From the NCBI GenBank assembly GCA_026168455.1, contig CM047426.1, positions 41,992,307-42,056,306 of the forward strand: DNA of 64,000 bases, given 5' to 3'. Shown piece by piece: positions 1 to 10,199 of this stretch. The notes under the pieces were generated by a model. The model was not told the DNA's origin. It saw only the letters and a program-made list of their open reading frames with translations, and did no database searches. Positions within the stretch are counted from its first letter, which is position 1. Every line of letters begins with the position of its first letter. Both the position numbers and the translations under genes were made by a program. The stretch is from Theocolax elegans. Lineage: Eukaryota > Arthropoda > Insecta > Hymenoptera > Cerocephalidae.

Positions 1-427
1 AAAATTGAAGCCCAATTGGAGAAAATGAAAGCCATTTGTTCTATGCCACTTGGATCTGAATTAAAGGTGTCAGACATCCCAGTCAATTGCACTCAACTTC
101 CGAGAGATTTGTTTTAGCCAAATTGAATCGTCTAAAGCTTTCTTGTTTTGAGAATGACATAATTAAAGTTTGCAAATTTGAACTCAAGCGCCAGGTTTTA
201 AATAACTCTTCTACATCTCACCCTACTACACCAAGGTTCATGTCGTCTATATATCGTCTGTTTGTTCAAACCAAAAGTAGAGCTCGCGAATTAAATTATA
301 AAAATGTCTGGTCTAGAAATGTCAAATTTATGTTCGTTGCAATGGCCACACTGACACTATAACTATCTCTACCCAACTTAACCCGTTTCCGCCGAGAACG
401 CCACTCGCGGTACCCCAGTCTTTGAGA
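1..427 (+). pseudogene. LINE A, ORF1-side remnant (window edge)
   Basis: This stretch runs in from the left edge and holds an open frame at 87-362 of 91 codons, rich in Lys, Arg and Asn, with no domain I can name. It sits immediately upstream of an inserted inverted-repeat element (428-1394), after which the endonuclease part of a LINE ORF2 begins on the same strand. By position it is the end of ORF1 or the ORF1/ORF2 junction of that LINE. That assignment rests on context and not on a recognised motif. Confidence 0.4.
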
Positions 428-1394
428 GCTTGTAACTGATGTTAAAAACGTCAGAAAAAAAATAGAAGGTCATATTCTGAAAGTTGAAAGTCTGCTCTTT
501 CCGATGGTGCTTAGCAAAATTAAAAAAAAAAATTTTTACTATTGCAAAATTCAATTGAAAAAAAAACATGAATTTTTGACCCATTTTTTTTTTTTGAAAT
601 CGAGTTTGCAAAAGGTTTCCCGAGTGGGATCGACTTGGAACCTCATTAACTGGTGGAATAAATGTTTAAATAAGAGGATCTCATGGTTTCCGAATTGATT
701 TTTTACCTGGAGTTTTCAAAATGGCGCCTTGATTGCAAAATTTTTGTCAATATAAACGTAGTCACCATGCATGAATGTAGTTATTTCGAGAATCAGTTAA
801 GAAATTTTTATTCATAAAATATTACATTTCCAGAGAAATTGACAAGAATAAAATAATCTTAGAATTAATCGTAGAATAAATGGAAATTTTTTTGAATTTT
901 TTTGAGCAACTTATGAATTTTGCATTAATTTACCTTTTGCAAAAATACACAAATTTTCTTGAAAGGTTGTGAAAAAATTCAGGTGCTTTCTTTGAGTAAT
1001 TCTAAGAACTTTTTCTCTCTTGACAATTTTTCCAGAACCCCAAAGTTATCGAATAAAAAATTCACAAATATATTGACAAAATTTTGCAATCAAGGCGCCA
1101 TTTTGAAACTCCCAGGTAAAAAATCAATTCGGAAACCATGAGATCCTTTTATTTAAACATTTATTCCACCGGTTAATGAGGTTCCAAGTCGATCCCACTC
1201 GGGAAACCTTTTGAAAACTCGATTTCAAAAAAAATGGGTCATAAATTCATGTTTTTTTTTTCAATTGCATTTTGCAATAGTAAATTTTTTTTTTTTTAAT
1301 TTTGCTGGGCACCATCGCAAAGAGCAGACTTTAAACTTTCAGAATATGACCCTCTATTTTTTTTCTGACGTTTTTAAAGTCAGGATGTACAAGC
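428..1394. mobile_element. Long inverted-repeat (fold-back) element inserted in LINE A
   Basis: The arms 428-757 and 1066-1394 are reverse complements over about 330 bp with scattered mismatches; the outer ends read GCTTGTA and TACAAGC. The unpaired centre (758-1065) is AT-rich and has no coding frame of note. The element separates the ORF1 side of LINE A from its endonuclease, so it inserted later. There is no transposase. It is a non-autonomous DNA element of fold-back/MITE type; I could not identify the superfamily or a certain target duplication. Short frames inside the arms are chance. Confidence 0.7.
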
Positions 1395-2267
1395 AAATTG
1401 TCAACCAGGTCCATTAGCCGTTTTCTCATCTGATCCTTGCTTAAGAGTTGCTCAACTTAATGTTAATTCCTTGAAGGATCACTTCAACGATATTAAAGAT
1501 TTTATTTCTGATGGATCTATCGATGTTCTTTTATTATCCGAAACATGGCTTAAACCAAGATAGCCTACTCCTCTTTTTAATGTTCATAATTACGTGTGAA
1601 TTAGAAATGATAGAAATATTAAATCGCCAGGAGGTACGAGAGCTTTTGTGCAGGGAGGTGGAGTGGCTTACTATGTTCGTAATACCATTTCCTTTAAGAT
1701 TCTTTCCAAATCTGAGAACTTGTATATTAATTCAACTGAATATCTTTTTCTTGAGTTGGCCCCTTGTTCCAATCAAAAGATTCTTATGGCATCAGTTTAT
1801 CGTCGTCCTAAGGGCCATGTTTTGTCTGGAGTATTTCAAGTGCTTGGAGATTTAATTCATTTGTATTCCGATATTATTTTGGCAGGAGATCTTAACTCTG
1901 ATTTAATCAGTGATAATTATTATGCTTGTCACCTTAGAGGCTTGATTGGTGATCTAAACTTGTATTTGGCCCCTTACGGTCCTACGCATCACCGCGATTT
2001 GTCGAATACTTAGCTAGATGTAATCATCGTTGATTCTGCGGATAAAGTAATGGGATTTCGTAGGTCTTCAACACCGTTCATAAATTGTCATAATTATCTG
2101 ATCTTGGATTACCTATTAGAACAGCCTTTAAAGCCCTATTTTTCTTTGTCATTTCGTAAATTCACTGGCTTTAATCCTCATCTTTTTTCTATTCAGTTGC
2201 AATCTTATCTCGCTGATAATTCTCTTCAGGACATTGATGATTCTTCAGACATAAATTTAATACTAGA
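1395..2267 (+). pseudogene. LINE A ORF2, endonuclease (EEP) part
   Basis: This encodes the apurinic-like endonuclease domain of a non-LTR retrotransposon. Reading from about 1430 gives the amino-terminal block VAQLNVNSL and LLLSETWL (near 1451-1560). After a frame change at about 1560-1650 it continues with GGGVAYYVRN (from about 1654) and the catalytic block LAGDLNSDL (near 1880-1905). A further frame change precedes 2050-2270. The end fits directly onto 3652 once the Helitron is removed. The frame is broken at least three times, so it is not functional. The layout resembles CR1/Jockey-group LINEs. Confidence 0.75.
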
Positions 2268-3651
2268 CTAGCCAAATTGCTCGCTTCGCTCGCAGTTAAA
2301 TATTATTGTTAACATAATATTTCTTTACCATCAATTTACAATATAATGTAATATTCAAAAAATTATTTTTTAAAAACTATTTAGTAAAATAATTTACAGT
2401 ACTAGTAATTAAATAAATATTACAATTATATAATTTGTTGGGATAAATCCGTAATAATTAATAAAAGAATGATCATTTTTACTATTTATATCAATAGCAA
2501 TTTTTGTTATTCTCAATAATTAATTCTAATCTTATTATTTACATTAGAGGCAATTCATGTGAAATCAGCAGATGAAAATTTTAAAATTATTGATATTCTG
2601 CTAAACAAATCCTCTTTGAACCTAGAATATGCAAAAAAAATTTTAGATACTTTACTTAGATAGGAAAAAAGGATAGGAAAATTTCAATTATAACCATTAA
2701 TTGAATATTACTGCACTTTTATCGACCTTAAGTCACTAAAAAGTCATGTATATTGATTTTTGACATTGTTCGACACAATTGATAATACTGAAAAAAATCA
2801 CAAATACATCTAATTACATGTACTTTGTGTGTACCAAACCGCTTAGTGGCATAATTAATAGGATAAAAGATATACACTTTTTTCTGTAAAGCTAACTGCA
2901 AAAATAAAAAAGTTCAACATGAGTGTCAATTGCCGATGAACATGAACTGTTTTAATTGAAGATCATTAATAATTTTTAAAATATTGGTAGATTCTTCTTT
3001 TCATTTGCAACAAAAAATATCTCTATAAATTTTCGGGACCTCGCTCACACTCTCGCACTCTATCACTTACTCTCATTCTCTCTCTCATTCTCTCTCTCAT
3101 TCTCTCTCTCTCTCTCGTTCTCTCCCTCTAACTCTCATTCTCTCTATCTCTTAATCTCTCTGTCTCTCTATCTCTCATTCACTCTCTCTCTCTCTCTATC
3201 TCTCATTCTCTTTCTCTATCTCTCATTCTCTTTCTCTATCTCTCATTCTCTCTCTCTCTATCTCTCATTCTCTCTCTCTCTATCTCTCATTCTCTTTCTC
3301 TATCTCTCATTCTCTCTCTCTCTCTATCTCTCATTCTCTCTCTCATTCTCTCTCATTTTCACTATCTGCCTATCTGTCTTTCTATCTCTCCCTCTCACTG
3401 TCTCTTTCGCTCTTTTTCATTCACTCTCACGCCAAGATGATTTTTGTCGCACGGACGGACGGACATTATAATTTATCTTTTTTTTTTAATATAACTTAAT
3501 AATTATAATAATAATTTTTTTGTTAGTAATATGAAGCATTAGCTTCTGTAACACATATTTATCATAAGATATATATGTTTTAAGTATTTTTCGCAAGAAT
3601 TGGTGAGTTTTTACAAAATCGCTCAAAAAGATAACTTTAATATAATGTAGA
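2268..3651 (-). mobile_element. Non-autonomous Helitron inserted in LINE A
   Basis: On the minus strand this unit begins TCTACATTATATTA (at 3651) and ends CTAG (2271-2268). Those are the Helitron hallmarks of a 5' TC and a 3' CTRR. The flanking bases are A (2267) and T (3652). Removing the unit joins the LINE codons into one continuous reading (…LILD/AFRVG…), so the insertion is precisely between A and T with no target duplication, as rolling-circle elements do. A GC-rich block lies 7-22 bases inside the CTAG end but pairs only weakly. There is no Rep/helicase frame. It contains the pyrimidine microsatellite at 3042-3440. Confidence 0.72.
3042..3440. repeat. Pyrimidine (TC)n / (TCTCAT)n microsatellite
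   Basis: About 400 bases consist almost wholly of C and T on the plus strand, with recurrent TATCTCTCATTCTC units. It lies inside the Helitron at 2268-3651. Confidence 0.95.
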
Positions 3652-5530
3652 TGCCTTTAGAGTTGGAGCTATGAATTTGCTTGATATCCATGCACCTGTT
3701 CAAAATCGAACGTTAAAAAGAAGGTCTGCTCCGTGGTTTACTCATGATTTGAGGGAAAAATGTCGACTTCGTGATCGCCTATACAAGAGCTCTCGCAGGA
3801 AACGTAGCAACGCTTTACTTCTTCTATATAAAGTTCTGCGTAATCAACTAAAGTTGGAAATAAAAAACGCTCGTATCTCATACCTTGTCAATGCCCTGAG
3901 TGTCGCTACTGATTCTGCTAACCATTGGAAATTGTTACGAAATCATGGTTTGACTAAGCCAAAGCTTGAGTTCCCTTTTCATTATTTTAATGCTCATGAC
4001 CTTAATAAATACTATTCGATGATTGCTTCATGTCATCCATATTGCTCTTTAATCCGATTCGAAAAAATTATTGGCAGCCCATATAATGATAATGCAGTAT
4101 TATTTTTATTTCATCACGTCGATTTTGTAACTGTGCTTTCATCTATGAAAACCTGCTTGCTCAAATCCAAGAGTAGTAGTTGTGATGGTTTATCTCTCAC
4201 ATTCTTTGCTAATATATTCCATAGTATAGTACCATTTTTTATCAACCTATTTAATAAATCTATTGACTCTGGCGATTATCCTTCTCTCTGGAAGAAGTCA
4301 GTTGAGGTACCTTTGTCTAAGATAAGTACACCTGACTCTTTAGCCGACACTCGCCCTATCGTACAACTTCCTCATTTTGCCAACGTATTCGCCTCAATCA
4401 TTAGTAATCAGTTAGTGAACTATCTTGAATCCACATTTCTGCTCTCCCCTTATCAGTCTGGTTTTTGAAGTGGATATAGTACTCAGGCTGATTTATTGAA
4501 GACCACAGATGATATTTGCTTTGGATTTGAGCATGGTATGGTGACCTTTATGGTGCTCTTTGATATGATTGGGGTTTTGATACGTTGGATCACACATTAC
4601 TTCTATCTAGGCTGAAGAATTTAAATTTTTCTCCGTTGGCAATGAGATAGATTTATTCTTATTTAAATTTCATTCTCACAGTCCTTAAATATTTCAAATA
4701 TATCTTGTTTGCGGATGATTTGAATATTTACATCCAGTGTAGACTTCCTCGTATTAATGAAACAATTGTCGATTTAAATAATGATATTCAATCGATTGCA
4801 AATTAGGTAGCTGATAATGGTTTGAAATTAATGTTTTTGCCTCTGCTCAAATGTCTCTACGTTTAAGAGACTTCGATATCCCTCCAATTCTACTTCAGGG
4901 TACTCAAATTTCATTATCAGGTTCGGTTAAAAGTCTGGATGTTACTTTAACCAGTGCTCTTTCGTGGAATATGCATATAGTACACATATCTTCTAATGTG
5001 CATGATGTTTTATACCGACTACGCTATAGAGGTTATCGTCTACCTAAGAAGGCTCGTTTATTACTTGTGAAAGCGTTAGTTATACCGCATTATGCCTGCC
5101 TTGTATTTAACAATCTTCCATCGTATCATGACGTGAAGTTTCAAAGGCTATGTAACACTATTCTACGTTTTATTTATCATTTGAAACGAGATACCTCACT
5201 AAAACCCTATTATGATCGATTGGGCTGGTTCTCTCCAAAAATTCGTCACAAATACTTTCTTGCTCTCTTCATCTACAAGCTATTGTCATCGCAGAGATAT
5301 AGTTATTTACATAACAGATTAAGCTTTATTACTGATAATAATCGTAGATCACAACGTTTGGATGATATTTTTATTATATCAGCTGCATATAGAGACTCGT
5401 ATGTCGTCTTTCACGTTATCTGGCATGGAACTATGGAATGGATTACCGGAACGTATTAGGGACAGTCCTAGTATATCTAGTTTCAGATATAATTTGATAA
5501 ATTTCCTTCAGAGTGTTACTGACCCTAGCA
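3652..5530 (+). pseudogene. LINE A ORF2, linker, reverse transcriptase and C-terminal region
   Basis: This continues the ORF2 interrupted by the Helitron. The frame 3671-4468 covers the endonuclease-RT linker and the first RT motifs (SSSCDGLS near 4170, ending SPYQSGF at 4465). A stop at 4466-4468 follows. Broken frames then carry a degraded motif A (near 4555) and a recognisable catalytic box FADDLNIYIQC near 4704-4740. The thumb and C-terminal part is open again at 4851-5459. Between motif A and FADD the usual motif B region is largely missing, so the enzyme is dead. It is related to but clearly different from LINE B and LINE C. Confidence 0.8.
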
Positions 5531-5745
5531 CATGACTATTATCCTTCTATACAAGATATGTCAGCTTTTTATCATGTGATCAATTTATGTCAAATTTATA
5601 TAATTTTGATTTGGGAATTTGTTTGTACTTCTAGATTAGCGTCTTATTTCATATTGAAAATTTGATTTTATCACTTGGTATTTTTTAATATCAGTATGAT
5701 TAGAATTTATCGATCTTCCCAAGTCAGAGGTGAAGGTAAAGAAAG
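5460..5745 (+). other. LINE A 3' UTR, first part
   Basis: AT-rich sequence follows the last LINE A codons, with no coding frame. The 3' UTR appears to resume at about 7105-7300, ending with AATAAATA just before a CT tract, because a Penelope fragment split it. Confidence 0.5.
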
Positions 5746-7108
5746 AATTTTAACACATTTTTCTTTTTTTATGTAAAATTTATTACTTTTAATTAGTACA
5801 TCTCAGAATACAATGCAAATCGGGAACATAAATAAAAAAAATGTGAAAAATATATATCTTCTAATATCAATATCGTACAATGTTTACAATATTATTTCGC
5901 CGCAAGTCGATTTAAATTTTCGCTTCTTTTTCCTCATACTAAACACGAGGAAACGTCAAACAGATGTATACACGACGAAAATTTCTGATGTATATGAAAC
6001 AATACAAGACGTGCGCTTCCTTATATAGGGATAAGTAGCAAGCTTGTGTTTATATTTTTTCTATTGATGACGCATGATCAAGGTTTTGTACAGTACGTTT
6101 GGTTACAGATAAATTTAAAGGCTTTTCATTCTATATATAATTTGCGAATCCTGTTTATTTAGTTTAAATGAGTCTTCTTGTTTGTTTATTAAAAGTTTTT
6201 GTAAATTTATGTGTACCATTTCAGATGCAAATCTTTTTCCATAATTCGGTTCTTTATCTAAAATCTTAAAATTTTGCCAATCGTGTTGATTAATTTGTAC
6301 GTGTCGAAAGATCATAGAATTTTTGTTATATTTAAGTTCATTTATTCGGGTAATTATTTGTCTTCTTTTTGTTTGTCCTACATATGAAGCATCATAATTG
6401 TTGCAATTTAATTTATATACTACGTTATTTTGAGTTTTTCTATCAGTTTTATCTTTTCCTTTATTTATGATATTATTTAATTTGTTTTCAATAATTGCAA
6501 TTGTTTTTATTCCATGTTTTTTAAATTTAGATGATACTTTTTCATAATAACTATTTAAGTAAGATAGTGTTATTGTTGTTTTGTAGTTATTATTCTTATT
6601 TCTATAGTGGTTAGTTGTCTGTTGATTTAAGACTGCAAGTCGTTTTTTAACGCATCTATTTATAAATTTTTTCGGATAGCAATTTTTTTTAAATCCTCTT
6701 TTATTTTATTGATGTTTAGTTTGTGAAAATTTTTATCTGAAAGTTTAGTAGCTCTATCTACTAAGTTGAAACCTTCGCAATTTTTTGTGAAATTGGATGA
6801 GCTGAATCGAAATTTAAAAACCGTGCCGAGAAAGTGGGTTTTGTATACCAGTCTGTTATAATTTTATTATCGTTTTTTATTAGTAATGTATCTAAAAAGC
6901 TGATTTTATTGTTCTGTTCAATTACATAGGTAAATTCTAGTTTTAGGTCGTAGGAGTTGAAAATGTGTAACATTTCATTAATTTTATCTATAGGAATGCA
7001 AGTTATTATGTCATCTACATATCTATAATAAAAACCTTCACCTTCTTACCTTTTTTTTACCTTCACCTCTGATTTGGGAAAATCGATAAATTCTAATCAT
7101 ACTGATAT
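5688..7108. repeat. Inverted copies of LINE A tail flanking PLE A
   Basis: About 57 bases at 5688-5745 recur as the reverse complement at 7050-7108, one on each side of the Penelope fragment. The sequence after the second copy (ATTAGCGTCTTATT at 7108) repeats in direct orientation a stretch found at 5637. The target was therefore duplicated and partly inverted at insertion. Confidence 0.7.
5746..7052 (-). pseudogene. Penelope-like element fragment (PLE A)
   Basis: Minus-strand fragments match the Penelope copies at 25-29 kb. The RT box RYVDDII is at 7022-7005, followed by ITDWYTKPTF near 6860-6830 and HPISQKIA near 6800-6775. A GIY-YIG-type endonuclease start (VVYKLNCNN, ASYVGQTKR) lies at about 6425-6365. 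Penelope elements pair an RT with a GIY-YIG nuclease. Frames are interrupted several times and the 5' half of the RT is absent, so it is dead. It lies inside the LINE A 3' UTR. Confidence 0.8.
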
Positions 7109-7302
7109 TAGCGTCTTATTATTATATGATTCATGTGATATATGCTGTTTGCGATATCTTTTTGTTTTATTTTATATATTATTATGTATACTATTATGCA
7201 CATGTTGCTCTATATGTATTATTTATTATTATTAATATGTTAACTTTATGACATTCGTGTTAAACTAGATCTTGGGACAAATAAATACCGTTATCAAACA
7301 AT

Positions 7303-7416
7303 CTCTCTCTCTCAAACCTCAACCCGCTCACGAATTTCACCGCGACACCGCTCGCGCGCAAGAAGATGGCCGACAAACTATAATAATTTAAAATCCGTGA
7401 GGATGAAAACGTACGT
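7303..7416 (-). other. Gypsy-type leader fragment next to the minus-strand LTR
   Basis: Reading on the minus strand from the primer site, this stretch contains GTGAGCGGGTTGAG followed by a GA tract. The same order is seen just after the 5' LTR of the plus-strand element (46788-46848). The fragment stops at a CT/GA tract at about 7303, where the LINE A tail ends. Confidence 0.6.
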
Positions 7417-7432
7417 CCTGTCACGGTCGCCA
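7417..7432 (-). promoter_or_regulatory. Primer-binding site, tRNA-Arg type
   Basis: Two bases beyond the LTR end the minus strand reads TGGCGACCGTGACAGG. This fits complementarity to the 3' end of an insect arginine tRNA, the primer used by the mdg1/412 group of Ty3/gypsy elements. The tRNA match is from general knowledge and was not searched. Confidence 0.65.
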
Positions 7433-7434
7433 TT

Positions 7435-9921
7435 TGTGACGTAGTATTCGCGAACCCGGTAAAATTAATTACTTTTAATAATCAAAAATAACCGTTGGGC
7501 TGCGTTGCCCAATACCGCGTACACAATTTATTTTATTGTCGCAAAGATGATGGCTATCGCCAGGAACACGAGTTCGCTGGGACGCACGGTGTGGAAGATT
7601 CGGGCGATCCTCCTTGCCTCCACTCGATTAAATTAAATAGTGAACGTCGGCGGGAGCGGGGAGACACATTAAATAGACAGAAATTAAAATAAAATATAAA
7701 CGAAGCATTTATTTCGTATTAAATAACATAATGGCCATCCAGGCCGTGTGCCACGACAATTCAAAAAACTCGCATGCGGAAGTTCTGGGTAACCTGTCGG
7801 ATCGAGATTCTCGCCTGCGACAGATTTTAACTACCAGGACCCGTTGTTCGAGTACCGGCGTACCCGAACACACTCCCGAGGTCTCACACAACAATCATAC
7901 ACTCAGAAGGGGGGGGGGTTACGGTAGTAACAAAATAACTTACCGGTCGACGCCCCGTGGATGGCCCAGCCGATCCTGCGGTCCTCAACGACCTCCTGGG
8001 CAGCGGAGATCGGACGTCGGCTGTGGTGAAGGCGGCCCACTGGCGCGGCGAGCGCGTTCGCGAACCACGGCGGCCCTCGCGCACGACCCCGTCCTTATTC
8101 ACACTGACACTCATGCATACACAACGTACTGGTACCCGACCGGAGCCGCGTGCTCGACCCTGCTTCGGCGAAACCGTGCACAGGCTCTTGTCACTACCTG
8201 GCGCCGTAGGTACCCTCGACTCACCGAGCGGTACTTCCAGGTAAAAATATACTGATGTACACTAATTAGGCGATCGCCTAATTTTCCGAAAAAGGGATGA
8301 GAGTGGGGAACACACACACACTCTCTCGCGCTCTCATCTCTACGTAATGTCGCGCGCGTAATTGTACACTCTTAAATGAAACAAACAAGTGTCGTCCGTT
8401 GGCCTTGACATACGAAAGGCTCCGACTACTTACAATTGTGATGTAGCGAAATCACTGGGCGTCGCCTGGAGAGTCGTTGCTGGTGCGTGTACGTGCGCGC
8501 ACCACTCCGCGGTAGTACCCGAGTACTATTCCCGCCGGTGGGGATCGCGCACACCCGGGGAAACGGTCGCGAGGCACGTTGTTTACGTGCCGGCCCGCGC
8601 TCAGTTGTCGCCATCTTGAATCGATCTAGATTCAAGCGCGCGCACACTGAACACGCGGTCCGCGCTCGTATCGATACGGGGATCGCGCGCATATAGTATA
8701 GGGAATTTGGAACGCGGATAGTGGGGGAACATGTGTATAAGAGTACGGAGATAAATGTATATTTGAATTTAGCGCTATTAACTAGAGAATAATTTAGTGA
8801 TCTATTGAACCAATCAATAGATGACTTTATTAGAGAATAAGACTTCCGTATGGGTAAATATAACAGCATATTACGTTATATGACTGTAGTTACCTTAAAT
8901 ACGGAAAGTCGAAATACTAGTTGGGACAATGATAACTTATGCAAATTAGTTGTCATTTTTATTTATAGTGGGGTAAATACGGGTAGCTTTATTACACCTG
9001 TGACGGATACGGAAGGGTTGGAGAATTATAATATTGCCGTATCCCTCGCAGGTAACGAGAGAGAGAACATATAGGGATATTAGGAGATTGAGGGAGATGG
9101 AAAATCGGGGAAGAAGTTTGGCGTGACTCGGAAAAACGGATCATCGCCATTCTGATCCTACCGATCGTACAGTGTTGTATTCTGATTTTATCGATCTTAA
9201 ATCATAGTATTATTTTCGGCATTATACCAATCAGGAGATTTTTCAGGGTGATTTATCAGAAATATTAAGCAGGTTTTGAGGAGAATAATCATATATATAT
9301 ATATAAGGAGGAATTGAGGAAAATTATCTAATTTAAAATATAAATAAATCAGGAGGAAACAACGAACCACCGCACAAATCAGATAATTATATATATCTAT
9401 CCATAATATATTGGACTGAGTATTATTTTCTAATTAATTACGATATATATATATATTGGTGAGTTATTTTCATTATTAAAATAATAATTGATTTATTTAG
9501 TGGGGACAATAAGGATAAACTCAGTGCGCGTTTTTTCTTATTAAATTAAATTATTTATTTAATTAATTATAAAGTAACGTTCTCTCTCTCGTGGTTAGTG
9601 GTGCCACGGGATCTATTATTAGATCCCGTAATATAATTATTTATATCTAAATTCTGTTAAGGGTGTTAATATTCGTCACGCGGTTTAATAGTTATCCGGA
9701 ACTATTATTTTATTCAGCGGAACTTCCTCTGGGTGAGTCCACCGGGTAATCAGGACTAATAAACTAATAATTGTTTTTCTTTTCGATGATGTTGGGAATC
9801 CGGATATAATTTTATTTACAGAATATTTTTTTTGTTATTTACATTAATACCAGCATCACACAATTAGCAAATTTAAATATTCTATTCGTCGGGAATAGAT
9901 TGTGTGACGATTTCTGTCACA
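7435..9921 (-). mobile_element. Gypsy-type LTR, minus strand, split by a solo LTR
   Basis: On the minus strand it starts TGTGACAGAAATCGTCACAC (9921) and ends ACGTCACA (7435). It is collinear with the 5' LTR at 45798-46775: the same opening, the same block around CGGAGCCTTTCGTATGTCAAGG, and the same splice donor ACCGGTAAGT (about 7937). A second LTR (8437-9860) interrupts it, leaving roughly 1.06 kb of true LTR. The primer site and some leader follow, so this is a 5' LTR fragment and not a solo LTR. Short frames here are chance. Confidence 0.8.
8437..9860. mobile_element. Solo LTR of a second gypsy-type family
   Basis: The unit begins TGTGATG and ends CATCACA and is flanked on both sides by CAAT (8433-8436 and 9861-9864), a 4-bp target duplication. 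The host LTR is continuous when it is removed. It has no internal coding region, as expected of a solo LTR left by recombination. A partial relative lies at 41385-41735. An alternative reading is a 6-bp duplication ACAATT around GTGATG…CATCAC termini; the TG…CA form fits LTRs better. Confidence 0.7.
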
Positions 9922-10180
9922 AAATATATATATATGTATATATATATATATATGGAGTATTCCACGTCAAGTGGTCCGATCAAAATTTTAAAATACACCA
10001 AATTTTGGGTACACATTGCAAATATTTTTCAGAATACAAAAAAGATTTGTAGATACTGAAATCTATTTGCTCAAAAGTTATTCTAACTTCAAAAAGTGAA
10101 TTTTATCTAGTTTTTTCAATAGCAGCTGGGTTTACCGCTATTTAACTCAAAATCTATCAAAAAAAAACCGAGCTAGATCG
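9922..10180. repeat. AT microsatellite and MITE end
   Basis: An (AT)n tract is followed at about 9955 by CCACGTCAAGTGGTCCGATC and AT-rich sequence. The same opening begins the palindromic MITE at 58047, and a diverged copy lies at 31385. Only one end is present; the remainder is cut off before the R1-type LINE remnant. Confidence 0.6.
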
Positions 10181-10199
10181 AAGCCTAACGCATCGATCG

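Noticed and set aside
7709..8317. Several overlapping Arg-rich frames on both strands
   Set aside because: GC-rich part of the minus-strand LTR; all are chance frames.
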